DNA of 64,000 nt from Sacculina carcini (GCA_916048095.2 OU696584.1:937501-1001500); one strand, 5' to 3'. Numbered from the stretch's first letter, positions 41,179-52,969 are shown. A program made the numbers and translations. The notes: generated by a model from the letters alone, not told the origin.

Positions 41179-42975
41179 ACACTGACACACACACACACAT
41201 ACACACACTGACACACACATACATACTGACACACACACACTGACACACACACACACACACACTGACACACACACACACTGACACACACACACACACACAC
41301 ACACATATTGCATTAGTCCAGTGCTTCTTAACCTGGGTTTGGTGAGTCAGCTTCAGAGGTTCAGTGGTTTGGTTCACCCACTAGTATGATTCGTGACGTC
41401 AAGCTCTGCTTGGTTATCATTGGCTGCAGTTAATCACGCCACATCGCTTGGTCTTGATATCTGTGCTGCAAGCAACTCGGTCCACTCAGTAGTAGCCTAC
41501 TTGTGTGACTGTCTTGATCGTACGTGATTTGTGATTTTTCTTATAATACTTCAAACACATGTAGTTCGATGAATGCATGTATAGAAGTTGTGGAGTTCAG
41601 TAGCTGCAATAAGATTGAGAACCAGTGTATTTGCACATTAATAACGCACTCCACATCCACTAGCACATCCACCACTAGCACATCCACCACTAGCACATCC
41701 ACCACTAGCACATCCACCACTAGCACATCCACCACTAGCACATCCACCACTAGCACATCCACCACTAGCACATCCACCACTAGCACATCCACCACTAGCA
41801 CATCCACCACTAGCACATCCACCACTAGCACATGATCGTGTCGAGCGTTGACCAGCGTGGTGCATGTCGTGGTTGTGCCTGACAGTGTCGTGTCTTGTGA
41901 CTGAAAGTTGAGCGTACTGTTGTGGGATGTGTGTGTATCTGTGTCTATGTATGTGTATATATATATGTGTGTCTTGTCTGTGTATGTATGGGATTATGGA
42001 TGTGTGTGTGTTTGTATGTGTGTGTGTGAGTCTTGTCTGTGTGTGTGCATTTGTGTGTACGTGTGTGTGTGTGTCTGTATTGATATGTATGTGTATGTGT
42101 GTTTTTGTGATATCAGACACGGATGTTGTGAGTTCACTGGCAGTTGAGCCATCATGTGTTGATACTGATGACATGATGGCTGGTTCGGAACAGTTGTACT
42201 GTGTCGAGATGCCCTCGGTATCACCGCTAGATGACACCATATTGCCCACCCCCACTGTCACGCTGCTCTGGACCAACCTGTGTCGTCACGCTGACAGTGA
42301 TGACAGGCTCAGGAGGTGTGTCGCTCACAAATACACCATAACCCGGGCCAGCTTTCAATACAACTTGCTACTCCATATTCTCCATGGTGGGCTCATTGGC
42401 CAGATATGTTTCATGAAAAATAATTCTGTATGTCAAAGTTGTATTCATCCAAAAGGACAAGCTTCATTATATTATGAATTATATCAATGTTAATAAAGTA
42501 CAAATATGTGCAATAGTTGGATTCAAAACGTAAATTAACACGTAAATGATCAAAGAAAAGAAGAGTTTTTTCAACATACTGCATATGTGGAAGAAACAGA
42601 GCAATAGAAAAATACTACCGGAGAAAAGTTCAAAATTTAGGAAGGCTTATTGTATTGTACTAGTAAAACCCTAGTATTTCAGTCCTGGAAGGTTTCACGG
42701 GCTTAATGACCGGCATCTACAGTACATTACATTGAAAAACTCGCACGAACATGCATATTACACCTCGTCAATACGAGAAATTCACCAAGCCTGCACGAAA
42801 TACTATGTGCGATATGGTTTCATTGAAATGAGCAACTATATATTGGATCTATTATATACTAGTATTGCTAATGATTGATATTATTATGCTCTTGTGTTTG
42901 ATACAACATTCATCACAAATGACCTGGTATCTGCAACAAATGTGACATTCGAGTGCCGAATTATCCCCAATGTTA

Positions 42976-43012
<37 letters not shown>

Positions 43013-43268
43013 TTAGGTTCGGTTCTCCATATCTGATGCAGGTGCCTTGTGATGTGCTCTACGAGGATCTGCAGAAGCTGATGTTGAAGGAAATGTCGAC
43101 CATTGTTAAGCCGAGTGTACTGGGATCTGTTCAGAAAGTGAGATCACTCATTCTTCTATGGATCTACACATTTTCACATTCACATTCATTTCACGGTCAC
43201 ACACACACACACACACACACATACACACACTCGCACACACGCACACGCACACACACACACACACACAA

Positions 43269-43354
<86 letters not shown>

Positions 43355-46300
43355 ACACACACACTGGTACACATTAGAAGGAGATTGCTCTATTCTACAT
43401 CAGTGGCCCAGTTGGTAGAGAATATTCACAGTGTATCTGTGTGATAAGTGTTTGTTGTGCTGAATGTTTGGTCCGGTATTGGTGTGGTCCTGCAGATTAA
43501 TCAGTCGATCGTTCAAGATGTTTTTCAAACAAGCAGTTCGTGTGATGATGTATATATATTTCGTGTGACAAATTTAGACAGCTTATAAAATAAGAGAGAA
43601 TTTATGAATTCAAAAACATTTCCTACGCATTATATCTTGTATTCATTTCACTTTCATTGATTCGTGTTTCATTTTTACATCACTTAGCGTTTGATAGTTT
43701 TGAAAACTATACATTATACCGGTTGTTTACTTGACATGCTTTTATTATTATTATGATGATTAATGACAGGCAAATTCATTAGCATGCGATGATTGCAAGC
43801 ACTATTTCCACCCTGCGGTGGCCCCACGTGTACCAGAAGCGTCAAAAATAATATGGAGAGTTAGAGAAAGACGTGCTAAGTTAGTGTTTGTGTGTGTTGT
43901 GCGTCCAGGTGCCATTGTTCAAGATACAGCTAGCTGGCAGCGGAATATGTCTGGACAGCGGTGAGTCGCGACCGTTGATCAGCGCCGAGTTTGTCTCTGA
44001 TTGCGCCTCTGCCTCTGGTGGTGATATGACTGGCGTGCAATGTGCTCATGTGTCGAGCTCAATGCAACACGTCACACTGCACCTACTGTGGTCTACCAGC
44101 GATGTCGACAGGTTCGTGAGTGTGTTTGTGAGTGTGTTTGTGTTTGTGTGTGTGTTTGTGTGTGTGTTTGTGTGTGTGTTTGTGTGTGTGTTTGTGTGTG
44201 TGTTTGTGTGTGTGTTTGTGTGAGTGTGTGTGTGTATGTGTGTGTGTATGTGTTTGTGTGAGTGAGTGTGTGTGTGTATGTGTGTATGTGTGTTTGTGTG
44301 AGTGAGTGTGTGAGTGTGTGTGTGTATGTGTTTGTGTGTATGTTTGTGAGTGTTTGTGTGTGTGTGTTTGTGTGTATGTGTTTGTGTGTGTGTGTGTGTG
44401 CATGTGTTTGTGTGAGCTTGTGTGTGTGTATTTGTGTGTTTGTGTTTGTGAGTGTGTGTGTGAGAGTGTGTGTGTATGTTTGTGTTTGTGTTTGCATGTG
44501 TTTGTACACGTACTCAAACACGTATTGTCTCCTAAGTGTTGAATCACTAGTGTAGAACTCACTTTAAGTTAATCACAATCTCCCGTCTTGAAGACACCAA
44601 CTACATTGTGTGTGTGTGTGTTTTGTGTGTGTGTGTGTGTGTTGTCAGTATGTTGGTGAGCACCGAGGAGCACATGGAGGTTCACCGTAGTGTCCGCGAG
44701 ATGGCGGCACAGTCGATGTGTGCTGTTACATTGGAGGAATGTCTGCAGTTATACACCAAGTGAGCTGTTCTTGCTTGTCATGTGTTGTGATATAATTCGA
44801 TTGTGGTCGATTGTATCGTGTGTTCATCCACCATTGTTGTGATCAGTCTAGAACTGGTGTTTCTAAACGGAGGTATTGTTCGGGGTATGAGAATCATATG
44901 TGGGGAGTCTGGCACTCGGGTTTTTATATAATAAAACAGATGTATTCATGTTTTTCTCTTAGTAATCCTTATTTGAAGTACATTAAGCTCAATCGATTGA
45001 AATAGTCGTCGAGCTGGAAGAGATACCATCAAATACGAGTATTGGTGATAATTATTTGAACAGTCAAGTAAAGTCAGGGGTTATGGGAGCATAATCGACA
45101 AATCATTATGAGTATCGAGTTATCCAAAGGTTAAGAAGCTGTAGAGCGCGGGTGATGTGCGAGTGTGTGTTGATTGAATCTGAACACAGGCGGTTCACTT
45201 GTCGTAGCATGGTTACAATACTGTCGCCTCAACTGGCACACGTTGTAGAAGACGCCTGACACAGATAATATCAGGCTAGGTGCTGTCTTGCTACTAACAG
45301 CATGCAACTCAGTAAATCCAATATCGTGGTGGCTATATTCACCAGTTCACCACCGGTGTTTACCTGTAAGAGGTTTATTGGCCAAACACCTAGCAGCAAC
45401 AGAAGGTAGGAGCTGTTGAAGGACGGGTAGGATGTTTTTATCCGCCTAAGGTCGTGTGGTAGCAACATCTCAGTTAGATCTGAAAGCAGGGTGTTCGTTG
45501 CTGAGTGTATTGATGTACACAAGAAGAAACAAGTTAGTAATTATGCTTGTGTGTGTGTGTGTTACTCAGGACAGAACAGTTGGGTCCTGAGGACAGTTGG
45601 CGCTGTTCCTCATGTCATTCCAACCAGCAAGCCGAGAAAAGACTCAGTTTGTGGTCGGTGCCTGATATTCTCGTGGTGCATCTGAAACGATTCAGACAAG
45701 TACTCTCCAACACACACATACACACAGCATACACACACACTGACACACATACAGACACATTTTGTTTCATTTCATTTATTCAAACATTTGTAACGCGCAA
45801 TTTACACAATTTGTCTCAAATGCGCAAACATGGACGTATGTGTATATATAAATGCATACATACACACAATATACATACATGGCACACGCAAATGTTTGAA
45901 CGAAATACTCTTATTTACATAATGAGGTATACATTCGGTATGCAGGGATACCAATATACACACACACACATACACATGGTTTATACAGGACGGGTTACGC
46001 ACATACATACATACACACACGTACACACACGCCCATGGGCACCATACATACAGAAACAGCCATCCACTCAACAAATACAGATACACACGTATAAATACAG
46101 ATCCAATAGAAACAGGCTGAATCGTAACTGTTAATACGTTTTTGGCAACTAATATGCCTGCTTGGTTGCGTTATTCGCCTGAATAGTGATCGAGCTGTGA
46201 TTGGTAATCTGTCCACACCAAGATAGTACATTTATCATGGTTAATTGGTGTGACATTTGGAATGGGACTGTTTTCAGTCTCCTGCGGGCCACACATTCTT

Positions 46301-47437
46301 GTCTATTCACATGCACTCCTAATACCAAATATTCTCTTTTATAGACGCACAGGAGAGTTGTACACGAATGCGTGCTGCTTCAGATACCTACACCTCCAGC
46401 TCTGATGAATATATACTCTAATTAACCAGGGTTAACATAGGGGGCCGTGGCTCTGGAAACATCATCTCTGTCTGTCTGTCTGTCTGTATCACACACACGA
46501 GTGCACGAATAGGACTTGATTCACTCAGCATCGTTCATTATTCCATGTTTTACATTCACATATCAACACTTGCACATGAATACCATAACTTACGTTCCCT
46601 ACGTGGATACGATATAGCTGTTCAGAAGAGCAAGCTTTCTTGAACGATATTGTTCGTTTGAGCGCCTCTGGTGCGCGCACAATTTTCATTCCATCGGTAT
46701 ATATCCTTGTGTGTGTATGTGTGCGTGTGTGTGCGTGTGTGTGTGTGTGTGTATGTTGAAGACCAACAACCAGCAGACCATGTCCAAGTTGACTACGCGG
46801 GTTGATTTTCCCGTGCATAATCTAGATATGCAGTTTCACCTGGCTTGTCGCGACACATCCAACTCTCACACATCTTCCACCAACACAGTGAGTTTAGCCC
46901 GGCCTTCTCATTGCTTCTCTATGTATTGATATAGTAGGTGAAGTTGTGTATTAGCGTGTACTGTTGTTCTGCTATGTGAACTGGAAACTTATCTGTTCGA
47001 ATATCTGCCGTGTGTCGGATAACATTAAAATATTTAATTGCTGACTTGATGCTAGTGGAGGGCGAATGTTTCCACCTTTCACACCATTTCCCATCAACAC
47101 GCGCGTGTGTGTGTGTGTGTGTTGAGATGGCGGGTGTAAGTGGTGGAGGACTGGCAGCTCGTGCAGTGGCTCGAGTTCCCCTGTGGCCATCATGGCGTCG
47201 TCACCAGCGTGTGCCCGGTGCAACAAGCAGTATCACAACTAGCGCCGCCCACAACAATGTATCTTACACAGGCAGCGGCTCAACAGCAACAGTTCGCAAC
47301 ATGTACCAGCTGTACGCCGTGTGTTGTCACCACGGTCGTGACATGCTCAGTGGACATTACACAGGTCGGCCCATCACTGCCATCACACTAACAAATGCGC
47401 TCATACATTGGCAATATGATGAGAAACAGTCAAATGG

Positions 47438-47496
<59 letters not shown>

Positions 47497-50400
47497 TCAT
47501 TGATATTAATATGATACACATCAGTAGCATTGTGTCAGACGTACTGTTTGACCCTGTCGTTAATACAGTTGTGTTGTCTCATAACACCCTTCATTGTCGA
47601 GTTTAGTTCATCTAGGCAATGGTGCGGTGAATATGTATGTACCCATTGGTTTATTCTCCGCGAGATAGGTGTGGGATATTATTTCCATATTGTTATGTCA
47701 CAAATTGTATTATATATATGCATGTGTGTCTGTGTGTTTGTCAGCGTTGTGTCGCAACTCGGTGGATGGTCAGTGGTACAAGTACGATGACACGAGAGTT
47801 AGTGTTGTAAGCGAGCAGGAAATTGTCACCTCAGATGCCTATCTTCTCTTCTATCATCGCAACTCGTCGCATCCGTGCTATGGTGCGTCGCTCACTTGGA
47901 TACCTCCCTCTTACTTCATCACTCACACACACACAGGCAATTTATACCGTTGGAATTCTTACATTACACCTTGATCTTTGATTTTAATATCAATAAAACA
48001 CAAGTATATTGTATTTTTCGTCAAATGTGTGCCCTGAAGTTTAGATGTGTTGTTTGTGGTCGGTTTATTGGTCTGTTGTCCAATTCCTGCCAGTAAATAT
48101 CACACGCCACAATTGTCTCCAAAATCATGCATTTAATCCTGAGATACAGCAGTTATTTTGCCGAATAAACAAGATGGCGGTCAAGCTGCAGTGTGAAAGT
48201 TGATTGTACAGCTGCATTTTGATGTGTGGTCTGTCATAATGGTGTCATAATGGTGTCAGTTGTGATGTCATAATGGTGTCAGTTGTGATGTCATAATGGT
48301 GTCAATTGTGGTGTAATAATGGTGTCAGTTGTGGTGTCATAATGGTGTCAGTTGTGGTGTCATAATGGTGTCAGTTGTGATGTCATAATGGTGTCAGTTG
48401 TGGTGTCATAATGGTGTCAGTTGTGGTGTCATAATGGTGTCAGTTGTGGTGTCATAATGGTGTCAGTTGTGGTGTCATAATGGTGTCAGTTGTGATGTCA
48501 TAATGGTGTCAGTTGTGGTGTCAGTTGTGGTGTAATAATGGTGTCAGTTGTGGTGTCATAATGGTGTCAGTTGTGATGTCATGATGGTGTCAGTTGTGAT
48601 GTCATAATGGTGTCAGTTGTGATGTCATAATGGTGTCAGTTGTGATGTCATAATGGTGTCAGTTGTGATGTCACAATGGTGTCAGTTGTGATGTCATAAT
48701 GGTGTCAGTTGTGATGTCATAATGGTGTCAGTTGTGGTGTCATAATGGTGTCAGTTGTGATGTCATAATGGTGTCAGTTGTGATGTCATAATGGTGTCAG
48801 TTGTGGTGTCATAATGGTGTCAGTTGTGGTGTAATAATGGTGTCAGTTGTGATGTCATAATGGTGTCAGTTGTGGTGTCATAATGGTGTCAGTTGTGGTG
48901 TAATAATGGTGTCAGTTGTGATGTCATAATGGTGTCAGTTGTGATGTCATAATGGTGTCAGTTGTGGTGTCATAATGGTGTCAGTTGTGATGTCATGATG
49001 GTGTCAGTTGTGATGTCATAATGGTGTCAGTTGTGGTGTAATAATGGTGTCAGTTGTGATGTCATAATGGTGTCAGTTGTGGTGTCATAATGGTGTCAGT
49101 TGTGGTGTAATAATGGTGTCAGTTGTGATGTCATAATGGTGTCAGTTGTGATGTCATAATGGTGTCAGTTGTGGTGTCATAATGGTGTCAGTTGTGATGT
49201 CATAATGGTGTCAGTTGTGGTGTCATAATGGTGTCAGTTGTGGTGTCATAATGGTGTCAGTTGTGGTGTCATAATGGTGTCAGTTGTGGTGTCATAATGG
49301 TGTCAGTTGTGGTGTAATAATGGTGTCAGTTGTGATGTCATAATGGTGTCAGTTGTGGTGTCATAATGGTGTCAGTTGTGGTGTCATAATGGTGTCAGTT
49401 GTGGTGTCATAATGGTGTCAGTTGTGATGTCATAATGGTGTCAGTTGTGATGTCATAATGGTGTCAGTTGTGGTGTCATAATGGTGTCAGTTGTGATGTC
49501 ATAATGGTGTCAGTTGTGATGTCAGTTGTGGTGTCATAATGGTGTCAGTTGTGATGTCATAATGGTGTCAGTTGTGGTGTCATAATGGTGTCAGTTGTGG
49601 TGTCATAATGGTGTCAGTTGTGGTGTCATAATGGTGTCAGTTGTGGTGTCAGTTGTGGTGTCATAATGGTGTCAGTTGTGATGTCATAATGGTGTCAGTT
49701 GTGGTGTCATAATGGTGTCAGTTGTGATGTCATAATGGTGTCAGTTGTGGTGTCATAATGGTGTCAGTTGTGATGTCATAATGGTGTCAGTTGTGATGTC
49801 ATAATGGTGTCAGTTGTGGTGTCATAATGGTGTCAGTTGTGGTGTCATAATGGTGTCAGTTGTGATGTCATAATGGTGTCAGTTGTGGTGTCATAATGGT
49901 GTCAGTTGTGGTGTAATAATGGTGTCAGTTGTGATGTCATAATGGTGTCAGTTGTGATGTCATAATGGTGTCAGTTGTGGTGTCATAATGGTGTCAGTTG
50001 TGGTGTAATAATGGTGTCAGTTGTGGTGTAATAATGGTGTCAGTTGTGGTGTAATAATGGTGTCAGTTGTGGTGTCATAATGGTGTCAGTTGTGGTGTCA
50101 TAATGGTGTCAGTTGTGGTGTAATAATGGTGTCATAATGGTGTCAGTTGTGGTGTAATAATGGTGTCATAATGGTGTCATAATGGTGTGTTCGGGGTTTC
50201 AGTCGGTACAAGATGCTTTCTGGTTTAGTATGATTGAGAAATATCAGATGACAATAACAGAGTCATATGAAAAGTGCTAATATTTGCCAGTAGCTGAACA
50301 TGGTTGAATGTTAGATCGTGTGTAAGTTCAATAATGCACCCGTTAATAATATTTATACGTGACATTATTTCGCTGGTATATTTGTTTTGGTGGAGTTTTT

Positions 50401-52969
50401 TAGTGTCGCTTGGGCTCACACACTAACTTGGCTCGTTTTTCTCAAACTATCTATATCTTATGGGCGCTTCCAGTACATGAGGTCACCGCAGGGTGGTAAT
50501 AGTGTACTTGCACTCATCCCATGCCACTGTATTTGCCTGTAATTAGTAGCAATAATGATGATGTGTTTGTGTGATAAGACGCGGTGGGTGGTCGCAATCA
50601 CTGGGCGTACAGAATACGTCGTGTATGTGCCTCGCTGTCGGCGGCCAACAGCTCATCTAGCACGGCAGGCTACCAGGCGCCAGCTGACAGGAGGCCGGCG
50701 GGGACAGAGTCATCAGTCACCCGTGATTCCTCCTGCACCCCGCCCGTCTCCACCAGCAGTAATACCGGTGACTGTCTGACAGCACGTATCAAGTACATGT
50801 CCGCCGTTGTTTCAGTGCACAATTCTACTGTGTATTTTCCATGACTCACTTAATGGCCAGAACTATTTCAGACTGGATGTTGGATGTTGGTCGTGTGTGT
50901 TCAGAAGAAGAACAGAAACCCTGCGACTGCGCTGATAAGCAGGACAATGAGCGTGCACGATCAAGAGAGGAACAATCATGTCTGGTCAAGCCTGCCATCA
51001 CGTCCGCCTGTGTGCAACATATGGTGAGTTTTGTGCTGACACTGCTGGTTCACATACACACTGCAGCCTCTGTTTCACTGGCACGCCGGTCTGTTTTTCC
51101 ACTATCTGGTCAGAATTTCGCTGAGATTCGGGAAATTTAATTAATGAAAAAAGTATATTTATTTAACAAAAACAGGGTGATTACTGGTAAATAATCACAA
51201 ATTCACTAATAAAAATCAGTCATTTCTATTGCCACAAATATAATTAATCAAAGCGACGTTTAATTAGGCTATTTTTCTTATTATAACTTCAGGTTGATTC
51301 TTCTGAAATTCTACGATAATTTCCAGGGCACATTTTGCATCAATAGAGAGTTATTGAGCATGAAATCATGTGTGTGTGTGTGTGCAGTATAAGTCGTGCA
51401 ATATACAGTCAGAGAGTGATGGGCAGAAGCGTGGCGGTGACATGAAAGACACGACTGTCGGTGTCAGTGTGTGTGTTAGCGATCATCCAGCAACACAGAA
51501 CAGTTATCATAATGACCGTGATAATCACGCCACAGACGATCTCACGCCCATCAAGCCGCAAGTTAGTGTTCTCTCACATACACACACACATACACACAAA
51601 CACAAACAAACACACACTCACACATACACACACACAAACACACACATTCACAAACAAAAACACACTCACACACACACAAACATTTCATCACATTTAAACA
51701 TTTATATTGCGCAATCTCTACACACAATGTGTCTCAGATGCGCAGACAGTAGAATTTACAGCAATTAGAATGAGGCATTGAAACAACACATACACTTATA
51801 CGTACACACACGCATACATACACGCACAATCTTTGAGTGAGCTCCACAGATAGAATAAAAACATTTTTAAGCAAAGTCTGAAAATTCTTAATCAACTGGA
51901 AATAATGTTATTTTCAAATTCATCCATTTTCTAATTTTGCCTAGGAAACGGTTTTACATGTTACGTTAGAAAATTGTTGTTGGATTCAGCATTATCAATG
52001 CTTGTTTAAATCTTTCTTCTACTCTATTTCAACACATTAATTCCGATTGCCACAATTCCTCCCGCTCTAAACTCTCCAGGATGCTATTTGGACCTCTCTT
52101 GCGACCCAGTCTCCCACATTCTCGCTTCCTTTACATCACTATCACCTTATCCGCCTATTCCTTCTGCTAGGCGGTTGATTGTTGTTATTGTGTTTGTGTC
52201 GTGTTCTGTCTGTCATATTGTTGTTATTGTGTTTGTGTCGTGTTCTGTCTGTCATATTGTTGTCATTGTGTTTGTGTCGTGTTTTGTCTGTCATATTGTT
52301 GTTATTGTGTGTTTGTGTCGTGTTCTGTCTGTCATATTGTTGTCATTGTGTTTGTGTCGTGTTCTGTCTGTCATATTGTTGTCATTGTGTTTGTGTCGTG
52401 TTTTGTCTGTCATATTGTTGTCATTGTGTTTGTGTGTTTGTGTCGTGTTCTGTCTGTCATATTGTTGTCATTGTGTTTGTGACATGTTCTGTCTGTCATA
52501 TTGTTGTCTTGTGTTTGTGTCGTGTTCTGTCTGTCATATTGTTGTCATTGTGTTTGTGTCGTGTTCTGTCTGTCATATTGTTGTTATTGTGTGTTTGTGT
52601 CGTGTTCTGTCTGTCATATTGTTGTCATTGTGTTTGTGTCGTGTTTTGTCTGTCATATTGTTGTTATTGTGTGTGTGTTTGTTGTCTTGTGCACCTGGCT
52701 CGGATTGTTGGCTCTCGTCTTTGTCAAATTGATTTTCAATCGTATCGCTCCCGAGTCGTTGAGCGCGCTGTAACAAGTACATGTTGTTGTTGCAGGTTAT
52801 TCTGATAGGACATGGCAGCGCGGGGGGTCCATTGTTGGAACAGTCGCATAATTTCGGCGACAATATAAAAATATTTGTCGGTCGTCAAACCACCGCCACA
52901 ACTTCATCATCCAGCACTGACACACAGGAGCCAGCTATCAGTACTCCCAGCGGCCTCCTGGCTAACTGA
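37881..52969 (+). CDS. USP31: Ubiquitin-specific protease, USP31/USP43 type
   Basis: A cysteine deubiquitinase of the USP31/43 branch. Sixteen exons: 37881-38597, 39727-39833, 40195-40333, 40838-40976, 42117-42315, 43017-43137, 43909-44111, 44649-44759, 45570-45699, 46762-46887, 47127-47364, 47745-47882, 50579-50785, 50872-51023, 51388-51561, 52796-52969. All junctions are GT-AG and phases close over 1024 codons. Cys box [20 protein letters not shown] (Cys about 124), [20 protein letters not shown], zinc-ribbon CPSC and [18 protein letters not shown], and His box [19 protein letters not shown] (His about 741), with KYDD and AYLLFYHRN after it. After the catalytic domain, [20 protein letters not shown] resembles the post-catalytic EHW segment of USP31. 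An alternative ATG is at 37956. The Ser-rich tail is much shorter than in vertebrates. Introns are dominated by CA/TG repeats. Confidence 0.93.
38645..38765 (-). mobile_element. TAA-tailed retroposon, copy 4
   Basis: Antisense 3' half: AATAATATTTATTACGGGG, CAGTAGCATGGGAAGAGTGC, ACTATTACCACCCTACAGTG and CTCATGTACCGGAAACGTCC. It starts 48 bp after the USP31 exon 1 donor. Confidence 0.7.
39659..39714 (+). repeat. (TG)n before USP31 exon 2 acceptor
   Basis: Pure TG tract ending about 15 bp before the AG at 39726. A CA-rich stretch (39583-39614) lies just upstream. Confidence 0.95.
40986..41305 (+). repeat. (CA)n tract at the start of USP31 intron 4
   Basis: About 320 bp of (AC)n broken by CTGACAC blocks begin 10 bp after the exon 4 donor. 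The same intron ends in TG-rich sequence (41925-42110). Confidence 0.97.
41319..41627 (+). mobile_element. hAT-like MITE (CAGT-CTTCTTAAC family), copy 2
   Basis: Begins CAGTGCTTCTTAACCTGGG and ends ATTGAGAACCAGTG. Same interior as 32866-33170. It was inserted directly beyond the (CA)n tract of USP31 intron 4. Confidence 0.75.
41645..41835 (+). repeat. 15-bp minisatellite in USP31 intron 4
   Basis: About 12 perfect copies of CATCCACCACTAGCA. Being 15 bp and stop-free, it creates false frames on both strands. Confidence 0.97.
43196..43371 (+). repeat. (CA)n tract in USP31 intron 6
   Basis: About 175 bp of (AC)n starting 60 bp after the exon 6 donor. The intron ends in TG-rich sequence before the acceptor at 43908. 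Confidence 0.97.
43742..43872 (-). mobile_element. TAA-tailed retroposon, copy 5
   Basis: Antisense: ATTATTATTATGATGATTAA, GACAGGCAAATTCATTAGCA, CACCCTGCGGTGGCCCC, CAGAAGCGTC. It ends 36 bp before USP31 exon 7. Confidence 0.7.
44112..44510 (+). repeat. TG-rich tract filling USP31 intron 7
   Basis: Starts immediately at the donor of exon 7. TGTGTGTTTGTG units alternate with TGAGTGTGTG and TGTATGTG units for about 400 bp; a second pure TG run (44608-44640) precedes the exon 8 acceptor. Confidence 0.95.
45709..45860 (-). mobile_element. Antisense retroposon with CA (TG) tail in USP31 intron 9
   Basis: A CA-rich tract begins 10 bp after the exon 9 donor and runs into CATTTATTCAAACATTTGTA, GCGCAATTTACACAA and GTCTCAAATGCGCAAACATG. 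Read in reverse, the shared body ends in AATAAATGAAATG, with an AATAAA, followed by a TG-rich tail. Relatives: 21121-21230 and 51683-51745. Confidence 0.6.
47440..47491 (+). repeat. (CA)n tract in USP31 intron 11
   Basis: Pure 50-bp (CA)n, 75 bp after the exon 11 donor. The intron ends GTGTGTCTGTGTGTTTGTCAG. Confidence 0.95.
48229..50190 (+). repeat. 2 kb minisatellite in USP31 intron 12
   Basis: Roughly 80 copies of a 24-bp unit made of GTCATAATGGTGTCAGTTGT plus GRT, where R is A or G and the A/G pattern varies between units; GTAATAATGG variants recur with spacing that suggests amplification of multi-unit blocks. It fills about 70% of intron 12. Confidence 0.97.
50385..50565 (+). mobile_element. 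TAA-tailed retroposon, copy 6, abutting USP31 exon 13
   Basis: TTTTTCTCAAACTATCTATA, GGGCGCTTCCAGTACATGAG, GGGTGGTAATAGTG, ATTTGCCTGTAATTAGTAGC and a degenerate AATAATGATGATG tail. The tail ends about 15 bp before the exon 13 acceptor, so the element supplies the upstream splice-site context. Confidence 0.75.
51578..51790 (-). mobile_element. Antisense retroposon with CA (TG) tail in USP31 intron 15
   Basis: CA-rich tract from 16 bp after the exon 15 donor, then CATTTCATCACATTTAAACA, TTGCGCAATCTCTACACACA, TGTCTCAGATGCGCAGACAG, a diverged version of the body at 45765-45835 and 21125-21205. Confidence 0.5.
52165..52685 (+). repeat. 38-bp minisatellite in USP31 intron 15
   Basis: About 13 tandem copies of a unit containing TTGTGTCGTGTTCTGTCTGT and CATATTGTTGT plus CATTGTGT or TATTGTGT. 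Units differ by small insertions of GTGT. Confidence 0.95.

Noticed and set aside
40939-41377. Cys-Val-rich minus-strand frames
   Set aside because: Translation of the (CA)n tract in USP31 intron 4.
45271-45522. 83-codon minus-strand frame in USP31 intron 8
   Set aside because: No recognisable motif, no splice context, and it lies inside a conserved gene's intron; might be a transposon relic but cannot be supported.
52088-52805. 208-214 codon Leu/Val/Cys-rich frames resembling membrane proteins
   Set aside because: They translate a 38-bp minisatellite in different frames; the hydrophobic look is an artefact of TG/TC-rich codons.
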